A DNA stretch of 64,000 bases from Longimycelium tulufanense. GTDB taxonomy: Bacteria; Actinomycetota; Actinomycetes; Mycobacteriales; Pseudonocardiaceae. Where the stretch lies: contig NZ_BMMK01000001.1 in NCBI RefSeq assembly GCF_014645795.1, forward strand, positions 332,745 through 396,744, read 5' to 3'. Made by a program: the position numbers and the translations under genes. Of the stretch, positions 8,415 through 17,242 are shown in pieces (within the stretch, counting starts at the first letter, position 1; each line of letters begins with the position of its first letter). The notes beneath the pieces are model-generated. The model had not been told where the DNA came from. It saw nothing but the letters and a program-made list of their open reading frames with translations, and ran no database searches.

Positions 8415-9113
8415 GTGTCCGCCGGTCTGCTTCGGCACCTGCTCGACGGCCTGCTCGTCACCCTGCAGCTCACCATCTTCGGCGGTGCTTTGGGGCTGGT
8501 GTTCGCCGTGGTCGCGGGGTTGGCCCGGCTGAGCCGCAGCCGCCCGGTGCGCGCCCTCGCCTTCGTCTACACCGAAGGATTCCGCGGGCTGCCCGCACTG
8601 GTCGTGCTGTTCTGGTTCGTCTTCGCCTTGCCCCGCCTGGGATTCCAGATGCTGCCGCTGTTCGCCGGCGTGCTCGCGCTGGCGCTCAACATCGGTGCCT
8701 ACGGCGCGGAGGTCGTGCGGGGCGCGATCCGCGCCGTGCCGAACAGCCAGCTGGAGGCGGCCACCGCGCTGAACTTCACGCGGTGGCAACGCATGCGCCT
8801 CGTAGTGTTCCCCCAAGCTCTGGTGGCCATGGTGCCGCCGTTCGGGAACCTGCTCATCGAACTGTTGAAGGCCACCGCGCTCGTGTCCATTGTGTACATC
8901 CCTGACCTGACCTTCCAGGGTCAGCTCGTGCGCGCGGCCACCGGCAACACCGCGATGACCTTCTTCGGCCTGCTGCTCGGCTACGCGGTGATCGCCCTGG
9001 CGTTCACCGGGTTCATGCGCTGGGTGGAGCGGCGTGCCGCGACCTCGGTCGGGCGGCAGCCGGAGCCGGGTCTGGTGACGCGAATGATCCGTCGGCGGGA
9101 GGTGGCCGCGTGA
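8415..9113 (+). CDS. ehuC: Ectoine-type ABC transporter permease (first)
   Basis: 232 aa inner-membrane permease of the HisM/GlnP family with about five transmembrane helices. The cytoplasmic EAA loop reads GAIRAVPNSQLEAATALNF and contacts the ATPase. The GTG start at 8415 follows AAGGAGG. It lies 18 bases after the receptor gene and overlaps the next permease by four bases (GTGA), indicating translational coupling. Its role is to form the heteromeric channel with the second permease for uptake of the receptor-bound compatible solute or amino acid. Confidence 0.85.
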   Translation: MSAGLLRHLLDGLLVTLQLTIFGGALGLVFAVVAGLARLSRSRPVRALAFVYTEGFRGLPALVVLFWFVFALPRLGFQMLPLFAGVLALALNIGAYGAEVVRGAIRAVPNSQLEAATALNFTRWQRMRLVVFPQALVAMVPPFGNLLIELLKATALVSIVYIPDLTFQGQLVRAATGNTAMTFFGLLLGYAVIALAFTGFMRWVERRAATSVGRQPEPGLVTRMIRRREVAA

Positions 9114-9772
9114 ACTTCGACTGGCGGGCGGCGTGGGACTCCGTTCCCCGGCTGCTGGACGGAATGCTCGTCGCACTGCAGGCGACGGTGCTGGGTTACC
9201 TCATCGCCCTGGTGCTCGGGCTGGTGTTCGCCCTGCTACGGCGCAGCCAGCAGCCGTGGGTGCGGATGCCCGTGGCCGTCGTGGTGGAGTTCATCCGCTC
9301 CACCCCGCTGCTGGTGCAGTTGTTCTTCCTGTTCTTCGTGTTGCCGACGATCGGCATCGAGTTCTCGCCGCTGGCCACCGGTGCGATCGGTCTCGGCGTG
9401 CACTACGCGACCTACACCTCCGAGGTGTACCGGGCGGGCATCGACGGTGTCCCACCCGGCCAGTGGGAGGCCGCGACCGCGCTGAACCTCTCCCGGCGGC
9501 GTACCTGGACGGCGGTGATCCTGCCGCAGGCCGTGCCGCGCGTGGTTCCGGCGCTGGCCAACTACGTCATCGCGATGTTCAAGGACACCCCCCAGCTCAC
9601 GGCGATCACCGTGCTGGAGGGGCTGAGCGTCGCGCGCAGCCTGGGGGCGGAGACCTTCCGCTATCTGGAGCCGTTCACGCTCGTCGGCATCATGTACCTG
9701 ACCATGGCCCTGGTGATGGCCTGGCTGGCCCGGATCGTCGAACGACGGTTCGGCCGGGTTCGCGCCGTCTGA
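9110..9772 (+). CDS. ehuD: Ectoine-type ABC transporter permease (second)
   Basis: 220 aa HisM-family permease and heterodimer partner of the preceding gene. It has hydrophobic helices throughout and an EAA loop (AGIDGVPPGQWEAATALNL). The helix-rich N-terminus (MLVALQATVLGYLIALVLGL) and VVVEFIRSTPLLVQLFFLFF are typical. The GTG start overlaps the previous stop as GTGA. The ATPase gene follows after 46 bases. Confidence 0.85.
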   Translation: MNFDWRAAWDSVPRLLDGMLVALQATVLGYLIALVLGLVFALLRRSQQPWVRMPVAVVVEFIRSTPLLVQLFFLFFVLPTIGIEFSPLATGAIGLGVHYATYTSEVYRAGIDGVPPGQWEAATALNLSRRRTWTAVILPQAVPRVVPALANYVIAMFKDTPQLTAITVLEGLSVARSLGAETFRYLEPFTLVGIMYLTMALVMAWLARIVERRFGRVRAV

Positions 9773-9818
9773 CCACCGGTTCCCCGCGGGGAGCCGTAGT
9801 AGGGAAGGAAATCCCAGC

Positions 9819-10643
9819 ATGACCGAGACCACCAGCGCCTCCTCGGCGCCGGCCTCGTCCGGTGGCCACGAGGGCAACCTCATCACGTTCGACGGTGTGG
9901 GGAAGCGGTTCGGGGACAACGTCGTGCTGGACAACCTGTCGTTCGGCGTGCGTCCCGGGGAGCGCGTCACGCTGATCGGCCCCAGTGGCTCCGGCAAGAC
10001 CACGATCCTGCGGATGCTGATGACGCTGACCCGCCCCGACAGCGGGACCATCCAGGTCGGCGACGACTACCTGTACCACGAGGAACGCACCGGCAACCTG
10101 GTTCCGGCCTCGGAACAGCACATTCGTCGCGTGCGGCGCCGGATCACCATGGTCTTCCAGCATTTCAACCTGTTCCCCAACATGCGCGTGCTGCGCAACG
10201 TCACCGAGGCCCCGGTACACGTACTGGGACTGTCCAAGGAGGAGGCGGAGCAACGCGCCCGAGAGCTGCTGGACATGGTGGGCCTGGGGGAGAAGCTGAC
10301 CGCCTACCCCACCCAGCTGTCCGGCGGGCAGCAGCAGCGGGTCGCCATCGCGCGGGCCCTGGCGATGCGACCGGACGTGCTGCTGCTGGATGAGGTCACC
10401 TCCGCGCTGGATCCGGAGCTCGCCGCGGGCGTACTCGACGTCCTGCGGGACATCGCCCGGACCTCGGACGTGACCATGCTGTGCGTCACGCACGCGATGC
10501 GGTTCGCCCGCGACATCTCGCACCGCGTGCTGATGTTTGACAGCGGGCGCATCATCGAAGATGCGCCGCCTGGGGAGATGTTCGACGCTCCCCGCCACGA
10601 GCGCACTCGTGGCTTCCTGCAATCCGTCATCAACGAGACATAA
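9819..10643 (+). CDS. ehuA: Ectoine-type ABC transporter ATP-binding protein
   Basis: 274 aa cytoplasmic ATPase that powers the importer. It has Walker A GPSGSGKTT, Q-loop VFQHFNLFPNM, signature LSGGQQQR, Walker B VLLLDEVTSALDPE and the H-loop VTHAMRFA. The overall sequence fits the polar amino acid/EhuA subclass. A 20-residue Ser/Ala-rich N-terminal extension precedes the core. ATG 9819 follows AGGAA. It is last in the operon, and the next gene (a monooxygenase) has its own AAGGAG site after a 64-base gap. Confidence 0.88.
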   Translation: MTETTSASSAPASSGGHEGNLITFDGVGKRFGDNVVLDNLSFGVRPGERVTLIGPSGSGKTTILRMLMTLTRPDSGTIQVGDDYLYHEERTGNLVPASEQHIRRVRRRITMVFQHFNLFPNMRVLRNVTEAPVHVLGLSKEEAEQRARELLDMVGLGEKLTAYPTQLSGGQQQRVAIARALAMRPDVLLLDEVTSALDPELAAGVLDVLRDIARTSDVTMLCVTHAMRFARDISHRVLMFDSGRIIEDAPPGEMFDAPRHERTRGFLQSVINET

Positions 10644-10707
10644 CTGCACGACATAACTGAACAACCACACAAGATCGAGGAACCCTTACCCCTGCAAGGA
10701 GAACCTC

Positions 10708-11745
10708 GTGCGTATTCGGCACGCGGCGACCACGGTCGCCGTATTTGGCGCGTTATCAATCGGTTTGACAACGTTGACGGCAGCCCCCGCGCTGGCTCAC
10801 GGGTCCATGCAGTCCCCGAAGAGCCGGATCCTCACCTGCCGGGAGGAGGGGCCGGAGAACCCCAAGACCGCCGCCTGCAAGGCGGCGATCCGGACCGGGG
10901 GGACCCAGGCGGTCTACGACTGGAACGAGGTGAACATCCCCAACGCCGCGGGGCGGCACCGGCAGATCATCCCGGACGGCAAGCTGTGCAGTGCCGGACG
11001 GGACAAGTACAAGGGTTTCGACCTTCCACGGGCCGACTGGCCGGCGACCTCGATGCCCACGAGCGGCCAGTTCACCTTCACCTACCGGGCGACGGCCCCG
11101 CACCGGGGTGGCTTCGAGCTGTACGTCACCCGTGACGGGTACGACCCCACCAAGCCACTGCGGTGGTCGGACCTGGAGCCGCAGCCGTTCCTGAAGGTGA
11201 TGGATCCGCCGCTGCGCAACGGCTCCTACGTGATGTCCGGGAAGCTGCCCGCCGGCAAGAGCGGGCGACACCTGATCTATGCCATCTGGCAGCGTACGGA
11301 CAGCCCGGAGGCGTTCTACTCCTGCTCGGACGTGGTGTTCGGTGGGAAGGCCGACCCGGCCGTGCCGAAGGACCAGGGCCAGGGCGGGCCGGCTGCCGCC
11401 GCACCGGCCGACCACGGTAACCATGGCAACCACGGCGATCACGGGTCGACCGGCAAGGGCGATCCGTACGACCAGGCCGCGGGAAGCGGCCACGGGAAGC
11501 ACGCGCCCGCCGGTGACAGCAGGCCACAGCCCATGGCCGCGGCGCAGGCTCCGCGGGCCGGGCAACAGCCCCCACCGCAGGCGGCACCGGCTCCCGTCGA
11601 GAAGCCGGTCGCCGCGACGGGAGAGTCCGGGGAGCTGGCCAACACCGGCGTGTCAGGCATCGTCCCGCTCACATTGGGCGGTCTGGGCCTGATCACCCTG
11701 GGCGGCGTGGCGGTCCATCTCTACCGCCGCCGAACCACCGGCTGA
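10708..11745 (+). CDS. Surface-anchored AA10 lytic polysaccharide monooxygenase
   Basis: Secreted copper enzyme that oxidatively cleaves chitin or cellulose. The signal peptide (1-30, ending APALA) leaves His31 as the mature N-terminus, which with His132 (TAPHRGGFELYVT) would form the copper histidine brace. Phe211 in YSCSDVVF is the probable axial residue. The catalytic domain spans about 31-213. It is followed by a Gly/Pro linker with a histidine-rich stretch (DHGNHGNHGDHG, about 235-246), then LANTG (310-314), a hydrophobic helix and an RRR tail: a class-E sortase-type LAxTG sorting signal. The enzyme is thus probably bound covalently to the cell wall instead of being released. Substrate choice cannot be read from sequence. 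Confidence 0.9.
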   Translation: MRIRHAATTVAVFGALSIGLTTLTAAPALAHGSMQSPKSRILTCREEGPENPKTAACKAAIRTGGTQAVYDWNEVNIPNAAGRHRQIIPDGKLCSAGRDKYKGFDLPRADWPATSMPTSGQFTFTYRATAPHRGGFELYVTRDGYDPTKPLRWSDLEPQPFLKVMDPPLRNGSYVMSGKLPAGKSGRHLIYAIWQRTDSPEAFYSCSDVVFGGKADPAVPKDQGQGGPAAAAPADHGNHGNHGDHGSTGKGDPYDQAAGSGHGKHAPAGDSRPQPMAAAQAPRAGQQPPPQAAPAPVEKPVAATGESGELANTGVSGIVPLTLGGLGLITLGGVAVHLYRRRTTG

Positions 11746-11760
11746 TCACCTCTGCCCGAC

Positions 11761-11801
11761 GGGAGAGCCGCGGCGAGCACGTCTCGCCGCGGCTCTCTCC
11801 C
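11761..11801. terminator. Bidirectional terminator between the monooxygenase and regulator genes
   Basis: A perfect stem of 17 or more bases (GGGAGAGCCGCGGCGAG and its complement) with a short CACGT loop lies between two convergent genes. Confidence 0.85.
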
Positions 11802-11891
11802 GTTCGGCCCGTTGCGCACCCTGCGGGGGCGCAACTCGGGAAACCTCGGGTGCTGCGATCGCGCCGTGCTCCGCTGACGTCGCAACTCGGT

Positions 11892-13235
11892 TCAGTGCGC
11901 CACTGGCGTCGGGGCGTCCAGCTTCTCCACGACGAGGCGGTAGAGCTGCCGCGGCCGGCCCGGCCCCGCGGTACGCAGTGGCGGAAGCTGCCACGCCAAC
12001 CCCATCTCGGCCAGCGCGTGCAACACCCGCCGCGCCGCGCGAGGCGTGATGTCCAACAGCTCGGCTACCGTGCTGGCGTCCACGACCGGCCGTTCCACCG
12101 GGGAGAACTCCGCCGCCCGCAACGCGTCCGCCAGCCTGCCCAGCGTGCCGAGCGCCTTGCACCGCGCCTCCTCGTGCGCCTCCTGCCGGGCCCTGGGGTG
12201 TTCCGGCAGCAGCAACACGTTCCCGTCGTGCCCGACGACGTAGCCCTGCCCGCCCGTTGAACCGCGCCCGCGGCCCAACGCCACCCGCGCGTTCGCCTCG
12301 GCGTCCCGCGCGGTCAGGCCCAGGCCGATACCCAGCTCGACGTCGACGCCGAACTCGTCGCGCACCCGGTCGACGAACGGCGGTACCCGGAAGTCGTCCG
12401 TGGCCGCGACCAGCGACCCGAGCGTGGCCACCAGGTAGTAGCTCCGCTCGTCGCGCGGCAACACCGTCGCGCCCATGCGGCGCGCCTCATCGGACAGTGT
12501 CCGTTGCACCGCGACCCGGTGCTCGTGCTGGCCGCCGCCTGCCGCCCCGGCGGGCAACGCCACGATGCCGATCGCGATCTGCGACTCCTCGAGCCGGCTG
12601 CCCAGTCCCAGCAGCGCCGCGTGCCGCAGCTCGTCGCGGATCACGGCCCTGGTCGGCCGGACCACCATGGCCGGCACCGAGACGGCGGCAAGCCGTTGCG
12701 CCACCGCCGGAACCCCGGTGAGCGCCAGGGTGGTCGCGCCGGTGCGCCACAGTCGCTCATGGAAGGCCACGAACTCCGCGGGCGAGCTGCCGGCGCGGTA
12801 GGCCATCACCTGCACCCCGTCGGTGCGCACGTGGATGTCCTGGTACGCCTGGCCGATCTCGGCCGCCGGCACCGAGTCCACGCTCACCCGGCCCAGGTCG
12901 AACCGCCGGGTCAGCGCGGCGCGCAGCAGCGTGCCGTACAGCGCCGACCCGGACAGCGGGATGTAGGTGGCCGGCACCGAGACGACTCCGCTGCGCCGGG
13001 CCACGTCGTAGGGCAGCGGTCCGGTGAACAGGCACGCGTCGATCTCCCCGCGCACGCGGGCGAACTCGCGCGCGACGTCGTGCTCGTCGGCGAAGGCCAC
13101 CCCGACCAGCCGGCAGTCCACCGGGCGCCCGGCCATTCCGGCGCCCAGCTCAATGATCTCCTCGACGAGGTCGGCGGGTCCTGCCACGCCGACAACGGGT
13201 CGGTGCGGACCGGCCACCGCTTGGGCCTCGGTCAC
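11892..13235 (-). CDS. Large winged-helix transcriptional regulator of unknown ligand
   Basis: 447 aa cytoplasmic protein. Residues about 10-210 look like an alpha/beta sensor fold (GVAGPADLVEEIIELG, VRGEIDACLFTGPLPYDVA). Residues about 230-350 have a cyclase or GGDEF-like pattern (GIGIGLGLTARDAEANARVALGRG) without a recognisable active site. The C-terminus (about 370-435) is a winged helix-turn-helix (ASTVAELLDITPRAARRVLH). I do not recognise a named family. GTG 13235 is the first start. It converges on the monooxygenase gene and is transcribed alone, so its target is not evident. A role in controlling the adjacent importer or monooxygenase is speculative. Confidence 0.7.
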   Translation of the reverse strand: MTEAQAVAGPHRPVVGVAGPADLVEEIIELGAGMAGRPVDCRLVGVAFADEHDVAREFARVRGEIDACLFTGPLPYDVARRSGVVSVPATYIPLSGSALYGTLLRAALTRRFDLGRVSVDSVPAAEIGQAYQDIHVRTDGVQVMAYRAGSSPAEFVAFHERLWRTGATTLALTGVPAVAQRLAAVSVPAMVVRPTRAVIRDELRHAALLGLGSRLEESQIAIGIVALPAGAAGGGQHEHRVAVQRTLSDEARRMGATVLPRDERSYYLVATLGSLVAATDDFRVPPFVDRVRDEFGVDVELGIGLGLTARDAEANARVALGRGRGSTGGQGYVVGHDGNVLLLPEHPRARQEAHEEARCKALGTLGRLADALRAAEFSPVERPVVDASTVAELLDITPRAARRVLHALAEMGLAWQLPPLRTAGPGRPRQLYRLVVEKLDAPTPVAH

Positions 13236-13413
13236 CGTGCGCCCCCGAATCGGTTGGTTGCCGCTCGTCCGTGACGCAGCTCGATGCTACTCGGGACTGG
13301 CCCTTTCGGCTGTCCCGCACGTGGGTACGGCGGGACAGGGAAGGCAACTTCGGCAACCTGGGGCGGGTTCGGCTCCGCCGTGCGCCGGCGGGACGGCCTG
13401 GCGTGCGGGGCGC

Positions 13414-13833
13414 TCAACGGGTTGCGCCGTTGGTGGGCGGCACGTTGTTCGCGCGGCGCGTCTCCCGTGTGCGCCGCGCGCGGTCGGCGACCAGCCGCGC
13501 GAGCAACCGGGAGGCTTCCAGCGGGTCACCGGCCCGGCGGACCCAGTGCGCGTGGTTCTCCCGGATCTGCAACGTGTCCGGGTGCTCCGGGCCGAGGGCG
13601 CGGGAGGAGTCCAGCACCAGCGAGGAGTACAGGCGGACCGCCTCGGCGGGGCTGATGGTGACTCCGACGAGCCAGGCGTGGCGGTCCCGACTGGCCAACG
13701 TCTCCGGATGGTCGGGGCCGAGGGCGCGCAACGCTTCCCGGGCCCGCTGTGCGTGCTCGCGCAGCTGCTGGGCCGGCGGCCGGATCGGGGTCGCGGTGGG
13801 AACGGGTGGATCGGCGGGTTCGGAGCGGTACAT
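13414..13833 (-). CDS. Small tetratricopeptide-repeat (TPR_10-type) protein
   Basis: 139 aa protein with two or more repeat units of the type RALGPDHPETLASRDRHA and RALGPEHPDTLQIRENHA, the kinesin-light-chain style TPR common in actinomycete regulators and NB-ARC/STAND proteins. There is no catalytic or membrane part. ATG 13833 is preceded by GGAGG. It is short for a TPR scaffold and may be a stand-alone protein or the surviving piece of a larger one. A perfect inverted repeat lies 200 bases upstream at 14033-14050. The function is unknown; protein-protein interaction is likely. Confidence 0.7.
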   Translation of the reverse strand: MYRSEPADPPVPTATPIRPPAQQLREHAQRAREALRALGPDHPETLASRDRHAWLVGVTISPAEAVRLYSSLVLDSSRALGPEHPDTLQIRENHAHWVRRAGDPLEASRLLARLVADRARRTRETRRANNVPPTNGATR

Positions 13834-14032
13834 CTCAGACCTCCGCCGGACGGCGCGGGTGGGGCGGCGTTACCGGGTGTCGCCGCGGTGTGCGGGAGAG
13901 GACGGCTGCGGACCGCATGGTCTCCTCCTTGCGGCGTTCCGGTGCTCGGGCGCGGCCCGAGACGCGGTGCGGAGCGGTTCGGCAGCAGGGGTCCGCACGA
14001 CAATCGTCACCGGTGGCCGGGCGCCTCGGCCA

Positions 14033-14050
14033 GTCCTCAACCTTGAGGAC
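14033..14050. promoter_or_regulatory. Perfect inverted repeat GTCCTCAA-CC-TTGAGGAC
   Basis: An 18-base palindrome with a two-base centre, followed directly by TTGACC. CCTCAA/TTGAGG half-sites are typical of MerR/SoxR-type operators, though the spacing here is shorter. It lies between the lysE stop and the TPR gene start. Confidence 0.45.
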
Positions 14051-14093
14051 TTGACCGCGGCGGCCGGAGCAGTTCGTCCACTATGGACCAGTG

Positions 14094-14720
14094 TCAGGCC
14101 CGCTCGAGCGCGACCCGCACGCCGAGCCCGACCAGGACACAGCCGGTGAGCCGGTCCAGCGCCACCCGCACCCGGTCCCGGGCGAGCCCGCGACCCAGCA
14201 CGCCGACCAGCAGCGAGAAGGCGCGCCACCACGCAACAGCGGTGGCGAGAAAAGTTAGCGCGAGTACGGCGGAGGTCTGGACACGCGGCTCATTCGCGGC
14301 GACGAACTGCGGCAGCAAGGTCAGGAACAGCAGGGCGATCTTGGGATTCAGCAGATTGTTCAGCACACCGTGGCGAAACGCCTGAATGCGTCCGACCGGT
14401 GCGGTTTCCGGCATCGCGCTCACCGGCGCGGGAGCGCGGCGGGAGAGCCATAGGGCACGTGCTCCGAGGTACACCAGATACAGCGCGCCGGCCACCTTGA
14501 GCACCGTGTAGGCGGTGGTCGAGGCCGCCAGCACGGCCGAGAGTCCGAGCACCGCAGCGGTGGCGTGCAGGGCGATGCCGGCGCAGCAGCCCAGTCCGGT
14601 CCACCACGCCGCGCTCGACCCGCCGCGGACGCCGTTGCGGAGCACGATCGCCCAGTCCGGCCCGGGCGTCACCGTGAGCACGGCGACGACGAGCAGGAAG
14701 GGCAGGAGCTGCTGGGGCAT
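14094..14720 (-). CDS. LysE/RhtB family amino-acid exporter
   Basis: 208 aa inner-membrane exporter with about six helices. The N-terminal signature LLVVAVLTVTPGPDWAIVLRNG matches the LysE/RhtB consensus (TPGP), and the central loop contains GVLNNLLNPKIALLFLTLLPQF, the second family hallmark. Family members export amino acids such as lysine, homoserine or threonine; the substrate here is unknown. The gene is divergent from the crotonase gene with only 53 bases between starts, so the two probably share a promoter region. Confidence 0.9.
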   Translation of the reverse strand: MPQQLLPFLLVVAVLTVTPGPDWAIVLRNGVRGGSSAAWWTGLGCCAGIALHATAAVLGLSAVLAASTTAYTVLKVAGALYLVYLGARALWLSRRAPAPVSAMPETAPVGRIQAFRHGVLNNLLNPKIALLFLTLLPQFVAANEPRVQTSAVLALTFLATAVAWWRAFSLLVGVLGRGLARDRVRVALDRLTGCVLVGLGVRVALERA

Positions 14721-14773
14721 GGCGGCACCCTAGGGGCGGACACCGAGCGTCCCGGGGGCGTAACGTCGGGTGA

Positions 14774-15547
14774 GTGAGTGACTACCAGCACATCCTCGTC
14801 TCCGAGGACGATGACGTCGCCCGCATCACCATGAACCGTCCCGAGCGGCGCAACGCGCTGTCCGCCGAGCACCTCGGCGAGCTGTTGGCCGCGTTCCGTG
14901 CGGTGGCCGGCACCGGGGCCAGGGGTGTGGTGCTGGCCGGGAACGGTCCCGTCTTCTCCGCCGGCCACGACTTCGCCGACGTCGCCGAACGCGACCTGGA
15001 CGGCGTCCGCGAGCTGCTGGAGCTGTGCCTGGAGCTGATGCGCACGATCCAGCACGTCCCCCAGGTCGTGATCGCCCGGGTGCACGGGCTGGCCACGGCG
15101 GCCGGCTGCCAGCTCGTGGCATCCTGCGACCTCGCGGTGGCGGCCGCCTCCGCCGGGTTTGCGTTGCCGGGCGGCAAGGGCGGCTGGTTCTGCCACACGC
15201 CCGCGGTGCCGGTCGCACGCGCCGTCGGGCGGAAGCGGCTGATGGAGATGGCCCTGACCGGGGACGTCGTGGACGCGCGCACCGCGGCCGAGTGGGGCCT
15301 GGTCAACCGGATCGTGCCGGACGCCGAGCTGGACGGCGCCGTCGACGCGCTGCTGGCCAGGGCGACCCGGGGGAGCCGGGCCAGCAAGGCCGCCGGCAAG
15401 AGCGCCCTCTACGCCCAGCTCGACCGGCCGGAGGAGGAGGGTTACCGGATCGCGCTGGAGATCATGGCCTCGAGCTCGCAGACCCCGGCCGCCAAGGAGG
15501 GGATGGCGGCGTTCCTGGCCAAGCGGACACCGGTCTGGCCGGACTGA
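14774..15547 (+). CDS. Enoyl-CoA hydratase/isomerase family protein, ECHDC3-like
   Basis: 257 aa crotonase-fold protein. The oxyanion-hole segments are present (NGPVFSAGHDF and GLATAAGCQLVASCDLAV). The two glutamates that activate water in classical enoyl-CoA hydratases are absent: the GGGCE position reads AAGCQ, and the second site lies in GKGGWFCHTPAV. The pattern GCQLVASCD followed by CHTPAVPVARAV resembles the ECHDC3 branch, whose reaction is uncertain. GTG 14774 is used. It should not be assumed to be the crotonase of the ethylmalonyl-CoA route. It may instead be a hydrolase or isomerase on acyl-CoA. Confidence 0.85.
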   Translation: MSDYQHILVSEDDDVARITMNRPERRNALSAEHLGELLAAFRAVAGTGARGVVLAGNGPVFSAGHDFADVAERDLDGVRELLELCLELMRTIQHVPQVVIARVHGLATAAGCQLVASCDLAVAAASAGFALPGGKGGWFCHTPAVPVARAVGRKRLMEMALTGDVVDARTAAEWGLVNRIVPDAELDGAVDALLARATRGSRASKAAGKSALYAQLDRPEEEGYRIALEIMASSSQTPAAKEGMAAFLAKRTPVWPD

Positions 15548-15672
15548 GCCGGTCCGGCACCCGGAGCGGCAACGGCAGATTTCTGTGCGGTTACGGCTAC
15601 CCAACGGGCGTGGTTGAGGACACAATGGAGATTTCCTGAACCAGCCGGTTCCGACTAGCGGGGTGGAGGCTG

Positions 15673-17220
15673 ATGAGCACCACGACCCTCCCGACGAGCC
15701 AGGTGGCACGACTGACCACCCGGGCGGTGGCCAGTGGGCCGGCAGCGCCCGTGATCGCGCCGTTCACCGGCGAGCCACTCGCCGACCTGCCCCAGTCCAC
15801 CGTCGAGGACGTCCACGAGGCATACAAACGCGCCGCCGAGGTGCAGCAGGAGTGGGCGGCCACGCCGGTACGGGAGCGGTGCGCGATGCTGCTGCGCTTC
15901 CACGACCTGCTCCTGGAACGCCAGGACGAGGTGCTCGACCAGATCCAGCTGGAGACCGGTAAGTCCCGTTGGCACGCTTTCGAGGAAGTCATCTCGGTCG
16001 TCAACAACGCCCGCTACATCGCCCGGCGCGCTCCGCGGCTGCTCGCCCCGCGTCGGCGCAACGGGGTCATGCCGGTGCTCAGCGCCGCGCGCGAGCTGCG
16101 GCGTCCCAAGGGTGTGGTCGGGCTGATCACGCCCTGGAACTACCCCTTCGAGCTGGGCCTTGCCGACGGGCTGGCCGCGCTGGTCGCCGGCAACGCGATC
16201 GTGCACAAGCCGGACCAGCAGGGCGCGCTGTCGGTGCTGCTCGGCATCGAGCTGTTGCGTGCGGCCGGCATGCCGGACGGGCTGTGGCAGGTGGTCCTCG
16301 GGGACGGGCCGGTGATCGGCGGTGCCGTGACGGACGGCGCCGACTACGTCTGCTTCACCGGGTCCACCGCCACCGGCCGCATCGTTGGCCAGCGTGCGGG
16401 GGAGCGGCTGGTCGACTGCTCGCTGGAACTGGGCGGCAAGAACGCGATGCTGGTGCTGGACGACGCGCCGGTGGAGCGGGCCGCGGAGTGTGCCGTGCGC
16501 GCCTGTTTCTCCTCGGCAGGCCAGCTCTGCGTGTCCATCGAGCGGATTTATGTGGACCGCAGGGTGCACGACGCGTTCGTCGACGCCTTCGTCCGCCGGG
16601 TCAAGGAGATGAAGGTCGGGCCGGGGACGGACTGGGACGTCGACATGGGCTCGCTGATCTCACGGCGGCAGCTCGACGGTGTCCAGGCGCATGTCGAGGA
16701 CGCGGTGGCGAAGGGCGCGCGCGTGCTGGCCGGCGGCCGGCACCGGCCGGACCTTGGCCCCTACTTCTTCGAACCGACCGTGTTGGCCGACGTGACCGAG
16801 GAGATGGCCTGTTTCGGCGCGGAGACCTTCGGTCCGGTGGTGGCGATCCACCCGGTCGACGGCGTCGAGAAGGCGATCGTGGCCGCGAATGACACGCCCT
16901 ACGGGCTGAACGCCAGCGTGTGGGGGCGGAACAAGCGCCGGGCCGCGCTGGTGGGTGCCCGGTTGCGTGCCGGCTCGGTGAACGTCAACGAGGGCTATGT
17001 TGCAAGCTGGGGAAGCGTCGACATCCCGCAGGGCGGCATCGGCGACTCCGGGGTGGGCCGCCGCCATGGCGCGGAAGGCATTCTACGGTTCACCGAGGCG
17101 CAGGCCGTGGTGACGCAGCACCTACTGGACTTGGGCCGGCCACCCGGTTTCAGCTACCGCGGTTGGGCGAAGGTCTACCGCCTGCTGATGCGCACGATCC
17201 GCCTCATCCATCGGGCCTGA
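15673..17220 (+). CDS. gabD2: Succinate-semialdehyde dehydrogenase (NADP+), GabD2-like
   Basis: 515 aa aldehyde dehydrogenase that oxidises succinate semialdehyde to succinate. Catalytic features are Asn155 (TPWNYPFE), general base Glu252 (LELGGKN) and nucleophile Cys286 (SAGQLC). The C-terminal extension after AVVTQHLLDLG is typical of the mycobacterial GabD2 group (Rv1731, from memory). ATG 15673 follows GGAGG. No GABA transaminase lies nearby, so the source of the semialdehyde (GABA shunt or a 2-oxoglutarate decarboxylase route) is not shown. A strong terminator follows the stop. Confidence 0.85.
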   Translation: MSTTTLPTSQVARLTTRAVASGPAAPVIAPFTGEPLADLPQSTVEDVHEAYKRAAEVQQEWAATPVRERCAMLLRFHDLLLERQDEVLDQIQLETGKSRWHAFEEVISVVNNARYIARRAPRLLAPRRRNGVMPVLSAARELRRPKGVVGLITPWNYPFELGLADGLAALVAGNAIVHKPDQQGALSVLLGIELLRAAGMPDGLWQVVLGDGPVIGGAVTDGADYVCFTGSTATGRIVGQRAGERLVDCSLELGGKNAMLVLDDAPVERAAECAVRACFSSAGQLCVSIERIYVDRRVHDAFVDAFVRRVKEMKVGPGTDWDVDMGSLISRRQLDGVQAHVEDAVAKGARVLAGGRHRPDLGPYFFEPTVLADVTEEMACFGAETFGPVVAIHPVDGVEKAIVAANDTPYGLNASVWGRNKRRAALVGARLRAGSVNVNEGYVASWGSVDIPQGGIGDSGVGRRHGAEGILRFTEAQAVVTQHLLDLGRPPGFSYRGWAKVYRLLMRTIRLIHRA

Positions 17221-17242
17221 ACCCATTCGTCGGGCGTGATGC

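Noticed and set aside
7473-11745. Importer and monooxygenase as one chitin-uptake operon
   Set aside because: The receptor resembles ectoine-type receptors, and the monooxygenase has its own start signals after the ATPase gene; co-location alone is not enough.
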